From NCBI RefSeq assembly GCF_001870465.1, contig NZ_MDGK01000015.1, positions 248,001 to 312,000 of the forward strand: a DNA stretch of 64,000 nucleotides, in the 5' to 3' direction. The stretch is from Pseudomonas extremorientalis. GTDB taxonomy: Bacteria > Pseudomonadota > Gammaproteobacteria > Pseudomonadales > Pseudomonadaceae. This document shows positions 32,125 through 41,023 of the stretch, piece by piece; position 1 is the stretch's first letter; every line of letters starts with the position of its first letter. The notes under the pieces are model-generated. The model was given only the letters and a program-made list of their open reading frames with translations. It ran no database searches and was not told the DNA's origin. The translations under genes were made by a program, and so were the position numbers.

Positions 32125-32904
32125 ATGAGCAACATGAACCACGAGCGTGTCCTCAGTGTTCATCACTGGAACGACACTCTGTTCAGCTTCAAGTGCACCC
32201 GCGATCCGGGCCTGCGCTTCGAGAACGGTCAGTTCGTGATGATCGGCCTGCAACAGCCCAACGGCCGCCCGCTCATGCGCGCCTACTCCATTGCGAGCCC
32301 GAACTGGGAAGAGCACCTGGAGTTCTTCAGCATCAAGGTGCCTGATGGCCCGCTGACTTCCCAATTGCAACACCTGAAGGAAGGCGACGAGATCATCATC
32401 AGCAAAAAACCGACAGGCACCCTGGTGCTTGACGATTTGAAGCCAGGCAAACACCTGTACTTGCTCAGCACCGGTACCGGCCTTGCTCCCTTCATGAGCG
32501 TGATCCAGGACCCGGAAACCTACGAGCGTTTCGAAAAGGTGATCCTGTGCCACGGCGTGCGTTACGTCAACGAAGTCGCCTACCGCGAATTCATCACCGA
32601 GCACCTGCCGCAGAACGAATTCTTCGGCGAGGCCTTGCGTGACAAGCTGATCTATTACCCGACCGTGACCCGCGAGCCGTTCGAGAACGAAGGCCGCCTG
32701 ACCGACCTGATGCGCAGCGGCAAGCTGTTCAGCGACATTGGCCTGCCCCCGATCAACCCCGAGGACGACCGCGCCATGCTGTGCGGCAGCCCAAGCATGT
32801 TGGATGAAACCAGCGAAGTGCTGAACAGCTTCGGCCTGAAGGTTTCGCCACGCATGCGTGAGCCGGGTGATTACCTGATCGAGCGCGCGTTCGTCGAGAA
32901 GTAA
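32125..32904 (+). CDS. fpr: ferredoxin-NADP reductase
   Basis: A 259-residue FAD flavoenzyme exchanging electrons between NADPH and ferredoxin or flavodoxin. FAD-binding motif RAYSIASPNW, NADP motif STGTGLAPFMSV, CGSPSM, and the subclass I C-terminal end RAFVEK. AGGAG precedes the ATG at 32125. The fpr-finR arrangement implies induction by oxidative stress. The soluble ferredoxin FdxA at 7286 is a possible partner. Confidence 0.96.
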   Translation: MSNMNHERVLSVHHWNDTLFSFKCTRDPGLRFENGQFVMIGLQQPNGRPLMRAYSIASPNWEEHLEFFSIKVPDGPLTSQLQHLKEGDEIIISKKPTGTLVLDDLKPGKHLYLLSTGTGLAPFMSVIQDPETYERFEKVILCHGVRYVNEVAYREFITEHLPQNEFFGEALRDKLIYYPTVTREPFENEGRLTDLMRSGKLFSDIGLPPINPEDDRAMLCGSPSMLDETSEVLNSFGLKVSPRMREPGDYLIERAFVEK

Positions 32905-32946
32905 GATAGCCGGGCCATATGCTGACTGGGCCACACAGAAGATCCA

Positions 32947-33039
32947 AATGTGGGAGGGGGCTTGCCCCCGATGAGTGCGTGTCAGTTGATACATCTGTAG
33001 CTGACACACTGTTATCGGGGGCAAGCCCCCTCCCACATT
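32947..33039. repeat. REPIN (GTGGGAGGGGGCTTGCCCCC family)
   Basis: Two inverted REP arms (AATGTGGGAGGGGGCTTGCC at the left, its complement at the right) enclose about 40 bases of unrelated sequence. Each arm has its own GGGGGC-TT-GCCCCC hairpin. It lies after fpr and may serve as its 3' boundary. Confidence 0.92.
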
Positions 33040-33050
33040 GGGTTTTCGGT

Positions 33051-33746
33051 TTATCCAGCCGGTAGCACTTCCAACACACAAATCACCCCCGCCTCGGGAT
33101 AGTGCCAACGCACATCCACATCCCAGAACTGTGCCCCGTATTCGCGCTCCGGTCCCGGCACCTGATACGCCGGTCGTGGATCCTGCGCCAGGCACTGATC
33201 AATCAGTTCCACCAGGGGCTCGCCAAGGCGCTGAGCATGCCCTTGTGCCTGCTGCAGCGCAGTCTTCAGCCACTGCACGGGGATCAACTGCGGCGCTGCG
33301 CTGGCGATGCTGTTGGTGGCCGTGTCGACAATGTCGGCATACGGCACATACGGCTTGATATCCAGGATCGGCGTGCCATCCAGCAAATCGATCCCGGAAA
33401 TCCACAGGCGTCCCGGTTCCACCTTGTCCAGCTTCACCACTGATTGGCCAATGCCATTCGGGCGGTGCGTGGCTCGAGTGGCAAACACGCCCATGGACGT
33501 GTTACCGCCCAGGCGCGGAGGGCGCACTTTCAGGCGAGGCTTGTCTTCCAGGGCCTGGTGGAACAGAAACAGCAACCACACATGACTGACCTGCTCCAGG
33601 CCCTGCACCGCCTCGCCGCTGTCGAACGGCGCCACTAGCTCCAATACGCCACGGGCGGCTGGCGCCAACTGCGGTTGGCGCGGAATGGCGAACTTCTCCT
33701 TGAAACAGGAGCGCACGAACCCGACGGGCGAGACCTGGTAACTCAT
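33051..33746 (-). CDS. trmO: tRNA (N6-threonylcarbamoyladenosine-37) methyltransferase TrmO
   Basis: A 231-residue TsaA/TrmO-family enzyme that methylates t6A37 in tRNA-Thr using SAM. Signature RATHRPNGIG and DLLDGTPILDIKPYVPYAD are present, and the C-terminal domain is complete. It starts three bases after the stop of the DUF1456 gene, so the two are probably cotranscribed with the pseudouridine-synthase-like gene. Confidence 0.93.
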   Translation of the reverse strand: MSYQVSPVGFVRSCFKEKFAIPRQPQLAPAARGVLELVAPFDSGEAVQGLEQVSHVWLLFLFHQALEDKPRLKVRPPRLGGNTSMGVFATRATHRPNGIGQSVVKLDKVEPGRLWISGIDLLDGTPILDIKPYVPYADIVDTATNSIASAAPQLIPVQWLKTALQQAQGHAQRLGEPLVELIDQCLAQDPRPAYQVPGPEREYGAQFWDVDVRWHYPEAGVICVLEVLPAG

Positions 33747-33749
33747 GGC

Positions 33750-34211
33750 TTACGCACGAACCCGCAGGGTCAGGCCCTTGAGGAAGTTACGCAGCAACTG
33801 GTCGCCGCAGGGACGGTAGTTGGTGTGGCCGAACTTGCGGAACAGCGCGCTCAGTTCCGGCTTGGACACCGGGAACTCGGCGGCCTTGAGGATGGCGTGC
33901 ATGTCGTCTTCCTTCAGTTCGAAGGCCACACGCAGTTTCTTGAGGATGATGTTGTTGGTCACTGGGGTTTCGATCGGCTGCGGCGGACGGCTTTCGTCCT
34001 TGCCGCGCTTGAAGATCACCAGCCCATCGAGGAAATGCGCCATGACTTCGTCCGGGCAGAACACGAAGCCTTCTTCCTCGTCCTTCTTGAGGTAGGTGAG
34101 CAGGTCGTCCTTGGTCACGTCCATGCCGCCGAGCTTGATGATCTCGACCATCTTGTTGTCGCTGATGTCGAGCATGTAGCGCACGCTGCGCAGTACGTCG
34201 TTGTGAATCAT
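33750..34211 (-). CDS. yehS: DUF1456 (YehS-like) protein
   Basis: A 153-residue protein with two repeats of the DUF1456 unit (NDVLRSVRYMLDISDNKM and NNIILKKLRVAFELKEDDM). Closely similar in layout to E. coli YehS, whose function is unknown. The ATG at 34211 matches that family's start; an extra upstream Met is not supported. It is between trmO and the pseudouridine-synthase-like gene, all on the minus strand. Confidence 0.88.
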   Translation of the reverse strand: MIHNDVLRSVRYMLDISDNKMVEIIKLGGMDVTKDDLLTYLKKDEEEGFVFCPDEVMAHFLDGLVIFKRGKDESRPPQPIETPVTNNIILKKLRVAFELKEDDMHAILKAAEFPVSKPELSALFRKFGHTNYRPCGDQLLRNFLKGLTLRVRA

Positions 34212-34278
34212 GGTGGGCAATCCTGGTATTCAACTGAGGACGCCGCCAGTCAGGCGGTGTCGGAAAAAGTGCGGCGGC

Positions 34279-34989
34279 TTAGAAGTTCTCTTTGCCGGAC
34301 AAGTAACGCCATTGGCCGACTGGCACCTTGCCGATGGACACGCCACCGATGCGGATACGGCGAATGGCGATGACTTTCAGGCCAACCGCTTCGCAGAACA
34401 GTGCGATCACTCCCGGTTGCGGGTTTTTCATCGCAAAGCGCAGGCGGTTTTCGTTCTGCCAGCTGGCTTTGACGGCCGGCAGTTCCTTGCCTTTATAGGT
34501 CAGGCCGTGGTTCAGGCGGTTGAGGCCGTGGGCAACCATGTCGCCTTCAACCTCCACCACGTATTCCTGCTCGATCTTGGCGGCATCGGCGGTCAACTTG
34601 CGCAGGATCTTCCAGTCCTGGGTGAACACCAGCAGGCCGCTGGCCTTGGTCTGCAGGTCGGCACTGGCGGTCAGGCGCAGGAAGTGGCCCTTGAGCGGGC
34701 GCTTGCCGAAGCGGTGTTCTTCCGAGAGCGTTTCGGCGCTGATCGACGCCATGGCCGTTTCGGCATCCACGCCGACCGGGGCGTGCAGCAGGATGGTCAC
34801 CGGCTCGGGCGCGGTGGCCTTGGCCTCGGGGTCGAGTTCGACCTTCTGGGTGGTGACCTTGAACTGCGGTTCGTCGATCACTTCACCGTCCACCGAGACC
34901 CAGCCGCCTTCGATGAACAGCTCAGCCTCCCGACGGGAGCAACCGACCAGCTCGATAAGGCGTTTGGAGAGGCGTATGGGGTCAGTCAT
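34279..34989 (-). CDS. RsuA/RluB-family pseudouridine-synthase-like protein
   Basis: A 236-residue protein with an N-terminal S4 RNA-binding domain (KRLIELVGCSRREAELFI) and an RsuA-type catalytic domain. In the family the catalytic Asp lies in GRLDxxTxGL. Here the matching segment is ADLQTKASGLLVFTQD: if the GL is aligned, the catalytic position is Gln and the only Asp lies two residues earlier. So either the active site is shifted or the protein binds RNA without isomerising uridine. Other core motifs (EQEYVVEVEG; GLNRLNHGLTYKG) are kept. Confidence 0.8.
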   Translation of the reverse strand: MTDPIRLSKRLIELVGCSRREAELFIEGGWVSVDGEVIDEPQFKVTTQKVELDPEAKATAPEPVTILLHAPVGVDAETAMASISAETLSEEHRFGKRPLKGHFLRLTASADLQTKASGLLVFTQDWKILRKLTADAAKIEQEYVVEVEGDMVAHGLNRLNHGLTYKGKELPAVKASWQNENRLRFAMKNPQPGVIALFCEAVGLKVIAIRRIRIGGVSIGKVPVGQWRYLSGKENF

Positions 34990-35016
34990 GACAAGGGCCG
35001 TAACAAAAAGGGGTGG

Positions 35017-35652
35017 CTATTGTACCTGCCTGGCGCCGGTTAATCCCGGCTCCATTTCAGGGCGCGCGGTCTTATTTGGCTCAACCCGGTCTGAATGTAG
35101 GAGGGGGCTTGCCCCCGATGGCGGTGTATCAGCAAAGAATCCAGTGGCTGGTAATCGGCTATCGGGGGCAAGCCCCCTCCCACAGTTGTTCAGTGTCGTT
35201 TCAGGCGTTGCCAGACGCATATGCAGTAACGGATAAGGCTGGCCCAGGCCGTCATGCTCCGTGCGTCCGATCACCTCGAAGCCTTGTTTGAAGTAGAACC
35301 CCAGCGCCTGGGGATTCTGCTCGTTGACATCCAGTTCGTCGGCATTCAGGTGTTCGATGGCATAGCGCAGTAACTGCCGCCCGAGGCCCTGGCCCCGGTG
35401 CTGCGGGTCGATGAAGAGCATCTCCACCTTGCCGCTCGCGACCCCGGCAAACCCGGTGATGCGCTGACGGGCGTCCTTGGTGCAGATCAGCATCACGGCA
35501 TCCAGATAGCGGGTCAGCACCAGGTTTTTCAGCAACTCGATGTAACTGTCCGGCAGGAAGTCATGGGTGGCGCGTACCGAGGCCTCCCAGATCCGCGCCA
35601 ACTCGGTGTAGTCGCTGGTTTTAGGTGTGTGGATAACCGAATGCTGACGCAT
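35017..35652 (-). CDS. GNAT-family N-acetyltransferase with REPIN-encoded C-terminus
   Basis: A 211-residue protein. Residues ~10-155 form a normal GNAT fold with the acetyl-CoA loop HRGQGLGRQLL after VEMLFIDPQ, similar to YjaB-type enzymes. The acceptor is unknown. After PETTLNN (about residue 155) the frame enters the REPIN at 35094-35184 and continues for ~55 residues of low-complexity sequence (CGRGLAPDSRLPATG...). The insertion evidently removed or bypassed the original stop. The ATG at 35652 is chosen from the start of family homology. Confidence 0.82.
   Translation of the reverse strand: MRQHSVIHTPKTSDYTELARIWEASVRATHDFLPDSYIELLKNLVLTRYLDAVMLICTKDARQRITGFAGVASGKVEMLFIDPQHRGQGLGRQLLRYAIEHLNADELDVNEQNPQALGFYFKQGFEVIGRTEHDGLGQPYPLLHMRLATPETTLNNCGRGLAPDSRLPATGFFADTPPSGASPLLHSDRVEPNKTARPEMEPGLTGARQVQ
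35094..35184. repeat. REPIN inside the 3' end of the GNAT gene
   Basis: Left arm AATGTAGGAGGGGGCTTGCC and right arm ATCGGGGGCAAGCCCCCTCC enclose about 40 bases. The left arm has A in place of G in GTGGG. It lies within the open reading frame of the acetyltransferase. Confidence 0.92.
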
Positions 35653-35703
35653 GCCCGCTGCCCCTTGCCGATGATCGGCGTTGATGGGCAAAACGATAGA
35701 CCT

Positions 35704-35741
35704 AAAAAAGCCCCGCATCTTGTCCAGAAGCAGGGCTTTTT
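35704..35741 (-). terminator. terminator downstream of rimO
   Basis: AAAAAAGCCC and GGGCTTTTT pair with an interrupted lower stem (CGC/GCA) and a long loop. The A-run at the left gives a U-tract for minus-strand transcripts of rimO. Confidence 0.82.
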
Positions 35742-35757
35742 CAAATTTTTACACCGA

Positions 35758-37098
35758 TCAGTCGCGCTTTTCAGCCCACAGGTCGTATTCATCGGCATCG
35801 GTCACGGTGCACCAGACCTTGTCGCCCGGCTTCAGGCCGCTGGCATCGTCGATAAACACGTTACCGTCGATCTCCGGCGCGTCGAAGAAGCAGCGGCCAA
35901 CGGCGCCTTGCTCGTCGACTTCGTCGATCAGCACTTCGATTTCCTTGCCGATGCGCAGTTGCAGGCGCGCCGAGCTGATGGCCTGCTGGTGCGCCATGAA
36001 ACGCTCCCAACGGTCCTGCTTGACGTCGTCCGGCACCACGGCCAGGTCCAGCAGGTTGGCCGGGGCGCCTTCCACCGGCGAATACTGGAAGCAGCCGACG
36101 CGGTCCAGTTGGGCTTCGGTCAGCCAGTCCAGCAGGTACTGGAAGTCTTCTTCGGTTTCGCCGGGGAAACCGACGATGAAGGTCGAACGGATGATCAATT
36201 CCGGGCAGATCTCGCGCCAGTTCTTGATGCGCGCCAGGGTCTTGTCTTCGAAGGCCGGGCGTTTCATGGCTTTGAGCACTTTCGGGCTGGCGTGCTGGAA
36301 CGGGATGTCCAGGTACGGCAGGATCTTGCCGGCGGCCATCAGCGGGATCAGCTCGTCCACGTGCGGGTACGGGTAGACGTAGTGCAGGCGCACCCACACA
36401 CCCAGGCTGCTCAAGGCTTCGCACAGTTCGGTCATGCGGGTTTTCACCGGCGCGCCGTTCCAGAAACCGGTGCGGTATTTCACGTCGACGCCGTAGGCGC
36501 TGGTGTCCTGGGAGATCACCAGCAGCTCTTTGACACCGGATTTGACCAGGCGCTGGGCCTCGTCGAGTACGTCACCGACCGGACGGCTGACCAGCTTGCC
36601 GCGCATCGACGGGATGATGCAGAAGCTGCAGCTATGGTTGCAGCCTTCGGAAATCTTCAGGTAAGCGTAGTGACGCGGCGTCAGCTTGATGCCTTGCGGC
36701 GGTACCAGGTCGATCAGCGGGTTGTGGTCCTGGCGCGGTGGCACCACCTCGTGCACGGCGTTGACTACTTGTTCGTACTGCTGCGGGCCGGTCACGGCCA
36801 GCACGCTCGGGTGCACGTTGCGGATATTGCCTTCTTCCACGCCCATGCAGCCGGTCACGATGACCTTGCCGTTTTCCTTGATGGCCTCGCCAATCACTTC
36901 CAGCGACTCTGCCTTGGCCGAGTCGATGAAGCCGCAGGTGTTGACCACCACCACGTCAGCGTCCTGGTAGGTGGACACAACGTCGTAGCCTTCCATACGC
37001 AGTTGCGTGAGGATGCGCTCGGAGTCGACCAGGGCCTTCGGGCAACCCAGGGAAACAAAGCCAACCTTGGGGTTGGCTTTTGCGATGGTGGTGGACAT
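35758..37098 (-). CDS. rimO: ribosomal protein S12 methylthiotransferase RimO
   Basis: A 446-residue radical SAM enzyme that beta-methylthiolates Asp88 of ribosomal protein S12. The N-terminal UPF0004 domain has Cys in SLGCPKA, NTCGF and TGCMG binding the auxiliary cluster; the radical SAM motif is CNHSCSFC; the C-terminal TRAM domain starts near residue 375. GAGG precedes the ATG at 37098; the start [19 protein letters not shown] fits the family. Confidence 0.97.
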   Translation of the reverse strand: MSTTIAKANPKVGFVSLGCPKALVDSERILTQLRMEGYDVVSTYQDADVVVVNTCGFIDSAKAESLEVIGEAIKENGKVIVTGCMGVEEGNIRNVHPSVLAVTGPQQYEQVVNAVHEVVPPRQDHNPLIDLVPPQGIKLTPRHYAYLKISEGCNHSCSFCIIPSMRGKLVSRPVGDVLDEAQRLVKSGVKELLVISQDTSAYGVDVKYRTGFWNGAPVKTRMTELCEALSSLGVWVRLHYVYPYPHVDELIPLMAAGKILPYLDIPFQHASPKVLKAMKRPAFEDKTLARIKNWREICPELIIRSTFIVGFPGETEEDFQYLLDWLTEAQLDRVGCFQYSPVEGAPANLLDLAVVPDDVKQDRWERFMAHQQAISSARLQLRIGKEIEVLIDEVDEQGAVGRCFFDAPEIDGNVFIDDASGLKPGDKVWCTVTDADEYDLWAEKRD

Positions 37099-37387
37099 GT
37101 CTAACCTCGGTATTGAATGACGCCGCCCGTCGGGCACGACAGGGCTGCGGACGGGCGCTTGGCGCGCCTCTGATCAAAAAGTGCGCAATTCTAGCGACGG
37201 GCAGCGCACTTGACCAGCTTTATGCAGGGAAATGCGACGAGTGCTGCGCTATGCTTCGCGCCGTTGTGCGTAGGTAAAACCCTAAGGTCAACAAAACGTC
37301 TGTTACGAGAAGTAAAACGGCGCATGCTAGGGTCAGCTTAGACGCGTTGTTAATAAAAGACCGCAGGTCAAAGGGCAGGAGTGGTTG

Positions 37388-39289
37388 ATGGGTCACGCGA
37401 GTAGTCAGGCAGCAGGTGCCGAGCAGTCAAACGCCAAGCCGATTGGCATGCTGGTGGCAGCAGTCGGGGTGGTTTACGGCGATATCGGGACCAGCCCGCT
37501 GTACACCCTCAAAGAGGTGTTCAACGGCGGTTATGGGGTTCAGGTCAACCATGATGGCGTGCTGGGGATCCTGGCGCTGATCTTCTGGTCGCTGATCTGG
37601 GTGGTCTCGATCAAGTACATGCTGTTCGTGCTGCGCGCCGACAACCAGGGCGAGGGCGGCATCATGGCCCTTACGGCTCTGGCACGGCGGGCGGCGGGGG
37701 AGCGCAAGAAGCTGCGCAGCTTCCTGGTGGTGTGCGGCCTGTGTGGCGCGGCGCTGTTCTATGGCGACAGCATGATTACCCCAGCCATTTCCGTATTGTC
37801 CGCCGTTGAAGGCCTGGAACTGGCGTTCGACGGCCTGGAGAAATGGGTCGTGCCCATCGCCCTGGTGGTGCTGGTGGCGCTGTTCCTGATCCAGAAGCAC
37901 GGCACCGATCACATCGGCAAGTTGTTCGGGCCGGTGATGGTGACCTGGTTCCTGGTGCTGGGTGGCCTCGGTGTGTATGGCATCACCCTGCACCCTGAAG
38001 TGCTCAGTGCGCTGAACCCGATATGGGCCGTGCGCTTCTTCGAGGCTCACCCCGGCATTGGCGTGGCCATCCTTGGCGCGGTGGTGCTGGCACTGACCGG
38101 CGCCGAGGCGCTGTATGCCGACATGGGCCACTTCGGGCGCAAACCCATCGCCCGGGCCTGGTTCATGCTGGTGCTGCCGGCGCTGGTGCTCAATTACTTC
38201 GGCCAGGGTGCGATGCTGCTGGGCGATCCGGAAGCCGCGCGCAACCCGTTCTACCTGCTGGCCCCGAGCTGGGCACTGATCCCGCTGGTGGTGTTGTCCA
38301 CCCTGGCCACGGTGATCGCGTCCCAGGCGGTGATTTCCGGTGCGTTCTCGTTGACGCGCCAGGCGATCCAGTTGGGTTACATCCCGCGTATGCATATCCA
38401 GCACACCTCCAGCGCCGAACAGGGCCAGATCTACATCGGCGCGGTGAACTGGTCGTTGATGGTCGGCGTGATCCTGCTGGTGCTCGGCTTCGAATCTTCC
38501 AACGCACTGGCATCGGCCTACGGCGTGGCGGTGACCGGCACCATGCTGATGACCACCATCCTGGTGTCGGCGGTGATGCTGCTGCTGTGGAAATGGCCAC
38601 CGATCCTGGCCGTGCCGGTGTTGGTGTGCTGCCTGCTGGTCGACGGGCTGTACTTTGCCGCCAACGTGCCGAAGATCATCCAGGGCGGTGCCTTCCCGGT
38701 GCTGGCGGGGATTGTGCTGTTCGTGCTGATGACCACCTGGAAGCGCGGCAAGCAATTGCTGGTGGAGCGCCTAGACGAAGGCGGCCTGCCGCTGCCGATC
38801 TTTATCGGCAGTATCCGCGTGCAACCACCCCATCGCGTGCAGGGTACCGCCGTGTTCCTCACGGCGCGTCCGGACGCCGTGCCCCACGCGCTGTTGCACA
38901 ACCTGCTGCATAACCAGGTGTTGCATGAGCAAGTGGTGCTGCTGACGGTGGTCTACGAGGATATTCCCCGCGTACCGGCCACACGGCGTTTCGAGGTGGA
39001 TTCCTATGGCGAAGGCTTCTTCCGCGTGATCCTGCACTTTGGTTTCACCGATGAGCCGGACGTGCCCGAAGCGCTGAAGTTGTGTCACCTGGATGGCCTG
39101 GACTTCAGCCCGATGCGCACCACCTACTTCCTCAGCCGCGAAACGGTGATCGCTTCGCGAATCAAGGGCATGGCCCGCTGGCGCGAAGCGTTGTTCGCTT
39201 TTATGTTGAAGAACGCCAACGGCAACCTGCGCTTCTTCAAACTGCCGGTAAACCGCGTGATCGAGCTGGGCACCCAGGTCGAAATGTAA
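37388..39289 (+). CDS. kup: low-affinity potassium uptake transporter Kup
   Basis: A 633-residue inner-membrane K+/H+ symporter with about 12 transmembrane helices in the first ~430 residues (signature [17 protein letters not shown]) and a cytoplasmic C-terminal domain of ~170 residues. AGGAG lies before the ATG at 37388; a TTG three bases upstream is not needed. It is divergent from rimO over ~290 bases that contain no further gene. Confidence 0.97.
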   Translation: MGHASSQAAGAEQSNAKPIGMLVAAVGVVYGDIGTSPLYTLKEVFNGGYGVQVNHDGVLGILALIFWSLIWVVSIKYMLFVLRADNQGEGGIMALTALARRAAGERKKLRSFLVVCGLCGAALFYGDSMITPAISVLSAVEGLELAFDGLEKWVVPIALVVLVALFLIQKHGTDHIGKLFGPVMVTWFLVLGGLGVYGITLHPEVLSALNPIWAVRFFEAHPGIGVAILGAVVLALTGAEALYADMGHFGRKPIARAWFMLVLPALVLNYFGQGAMLLGDPEAARNPFYLLAPSWALIPLVVLSTLATVIASQAVISGAFSLTRQAIQLGYIPRMHIQHTSSAEQGQIYIGAVNWSLMVGVILLVLGFESSNALASAYGVAVTGTMLMTTILVSAVMLLLWKWPPILAVPVLVCCLLVDGLYFAANVPKIIQGGAFPVLAGIVLFVLMTTWKRGKQLLVERLDEGGLPLPIFIGSIRVQPPHRVQGTAVFLTARPDAVPHALLHNLLHNQVLHEQVVLLTVVYEDIPRVPATRRFEVDSYGEGFFRVILHFGFTDEPDVPEALKLCHLDGLDFSPMRTTYFLSRETVIASRIKGMARWREALFAFMLKNANGNLRFFKLPVNRVIELGTQVEM

Positions 39290-39416
39290 GCGGCAGCCAA
39301 CCGGGGGCCGGCAATCGGCTCCCGCTTTTCCTTCTGAACCCTGTGCAATCCAGCGTTGTCGACTAGGCTCTAAGCACCGTTTGAATAGTGCCCACAGAAC
39401 CCAGAAGAGGTGCGCC

Positions 39417-40523
39417 ATGAGTCAGCTGCTCGAACCCTATACCCTCCGTCAATTGACCCTGCTCAACCGCATCGCGGTCTCACCGATGTGCCAATACTCA
39501 AGCGATGACGGCCTGGCCAATGACTGGCACCTGGTGCACCTTGGCAGCCGCGCCGTCGGTGGCGCCGGGCTGATTTTCACCGAAGCCACCGCCGTGACCG
39601 CCGATGGCCGCATCACCGCCCAGGACCTGGGTCTCTGGAACGATGCCCAGATCGAACCGCTGCAACGCATCACGCGCTTCATTGCCGCCCAGGGCGCGGT
39701 GGCCGGCATTCAACTGGCTCACGCCGGGCGCAAGGCCAGCACCCATCGGCCGTGGATCGGCAAGCATGGCAGCGTCAAGCCGGAGGACGGCGGCTGGGTG
39801 CCGGTGGGGCCGTCACCGATTGCCTTCGACCCTCAGCACACCCAACCCAGGCAGTTGGACGAAGGGCAGATCCAGCAAGTGATCGCCGATTTCGTCGCCG
39901 CTGCCAAACGCGCGCTGACCGCCGGTTTTGAAGTGGTGGAAATCCACGCCGCCCATGGTTACCTGCTGCATCAATTCCTGTCACCGATCAGCAACCAACG
40001 TCAGGACCAGTACGGTGGCTCGTTCGAAAACCGCATCCGCCTGGTGCTGCAAGTGACCAGGGCCGTGCGTGAGATCTGGCCCCAGGAGCTGCCGCTGTTT
40101 GTGCGGGTGTCGGCCACCGACTGGGTGGAAGACGGCTGGAACCCGGATGAAACCGTGGAACTGGCGCGTCGCCTGAAAGAGCTGGGCGTGGACCTGATCG
40201 ACGTTTCGTCAGGCGGTACCGCCGCCAACGCCGAGATCCCCACTGGCCCTGGCTACCAGACCCGCTTCGCCGAACGCGTGCGCAAGGAGTCGGGCATCGC
40301 CACCGGCACCGTGGGCATGATCACCGAGCCGGCCCAGGCCGAGCACATTCTGCGCACCTGTCAGGCCGATATTATCTTCCTTGCCCGTGAGCTGTTGCGC
40401 GACCCGTACTGGCCGTTGCACGCCGATGATGACCTGGGTGGGCGCAAGGCGATCTGGCCGGCGCAGTACCAGCGTGCTACCCATCGTGACCAACCCATCC
40501 ACGAGTCGGATTTGAGAGATTGA
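39417..40523 (+). CDS. NADH:flavin oxidoreductase, old yellow enzyme family (XenA/YqjM-like)
   Basis: A 368-residue FMN ene-reductase. The XenA/YqjM-subgroup Cys lies in SPMCQYSSDDG (about residue 25). Other family motifs are LAHAGRKAS, EIHAAHGYLLHQFLSP and YGGSFENRIR. Such enzymes reduce activated C=C bonds and nitro compounds; the physiological substrate is unknown. The ATG at 39417 is preferred because family homology starts there. It is monocistronic and followed by a terminator. Confidence 0.9.
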   Translation: MSQLLEPYTLRQLTLLNRIAVSPMCQYSSDDGLANDWHLVHLGSRAVGGAGLIFTEATAVTADGRITAQDLGLWNDAQIEPLQRITRFIAAQGAVAGIQLAHAGRKASTHRPWIGKHGSVKPEDGGWVPVGPSPIAFDPQHTQPRQLDEGQIQQVIADFVAAAKRALTAGFEVVEIHAAHGYLLHQFLSPISNQRQDQYGGSFENRIRLVLQVTRAVREIWPQELPLFVRVSATDWVEDGWNPDETVELARRLKELGVDLIDVSSGGTAANAEIPTGPGYQTRFAERVRKESGIATGTVGMITEPAQAEHILRTCQADIIFLARELLRDPYWPLHADDDLGGRKAIWPAQYQRATHRDQPIHESDLRD

Positions 40524-40542
40524 GCCCTGACACGCTCCGCCG

Positions 40543-40571
40543 AAACCCACCCTGACCCGGTGGGTTTTTTT
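40543..40571 (+). terminator. terminator after the OYE-family gene
   Basis: A 9-bp stem (AAACCCACC / GGTGGGTTT) with a 7-nt loop and T-run. Confidence 0.93.
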
Positions 40572-40793
40572 ACGGTCATAGCGTGGGATAGCGCTGTAGG
40601 TATTCGTTACCGATGTAATTATTTAAGTGATTACTCTAAAAAAATCGCACGCTTGGCGAGATCGTTTCTACGCTTAGGGTAAGCCTGATTTCTGGCCCAG
40701 GGAGTCAGTCGGTTTTCCCACGCAGGCATTGCGCTTCACGGGAAGGGGTTATGGGCACCAGGAGTATTTGTTGGATAACAGGAGAAGCAGTCC

Positions 40794-40979
40794 ATGGCCA
40801 AGTCCTATGGTGTGGCGGGTGCGGTAGCGTCTTTTCTGACCCGCAGGGTGTCATTGCGGGGGCGAAGGTTGAGCTCGGATGAAATGGAGTTGCTGGCGCA
40901 GTATCGAGCGCTGACCGAGAACGATCAGGTGGCGATGCGCTATTTGATTGGGGCAATGAAGAGTGTGTCGCGGTTCTGA
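40794..40979 (+). CDS. small hypothetical protein
   Basis: A 61-residue basic protein preceded by a good AGGAG. The second half (LSSDEMELLAQYRALTENDQ) recalls the helix found at the C-terminus of small XRE-type regulators, but the HTH itself is not present. It stands alone between two terminator-like elements, with a ~220-base upstream region that is AT-rich at 40610-40650. Function unknown. Confidence 0.6.
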   Translation: MAKSYGVAGAVASFLTRRVSLRGRRLSSDEMELLAQYRALTENDQVAMRYLIGAMKSVSRF

Positions 40980-40991
40980 ACCGAAGAGGGG

Positions 40992-41017
40992 GCGTTCCCA
41001 CGCAAGCGTGGGAACGC
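40992..41017. repeat. REP palindrome GCGTTCCCACGC family
   Basis: A perfect 12-bp inverted repeat (GCGTTCCCACGC-AA-GCGTGGGAACGC) between the small gene and the converging opgD. A different family from the GTGGGAGG elements. It may serve as a transcription boundary. Confidence 0.8.
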
Positions 41018-41023
41018 GGTGCA

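Noticed and set aside
32002..33195. Upstream extension of the finR reading frame to over 700 codons
   Set aside because: It lies antisense to fpr and the REPIN, while LysR homology begins exactly at 32001.
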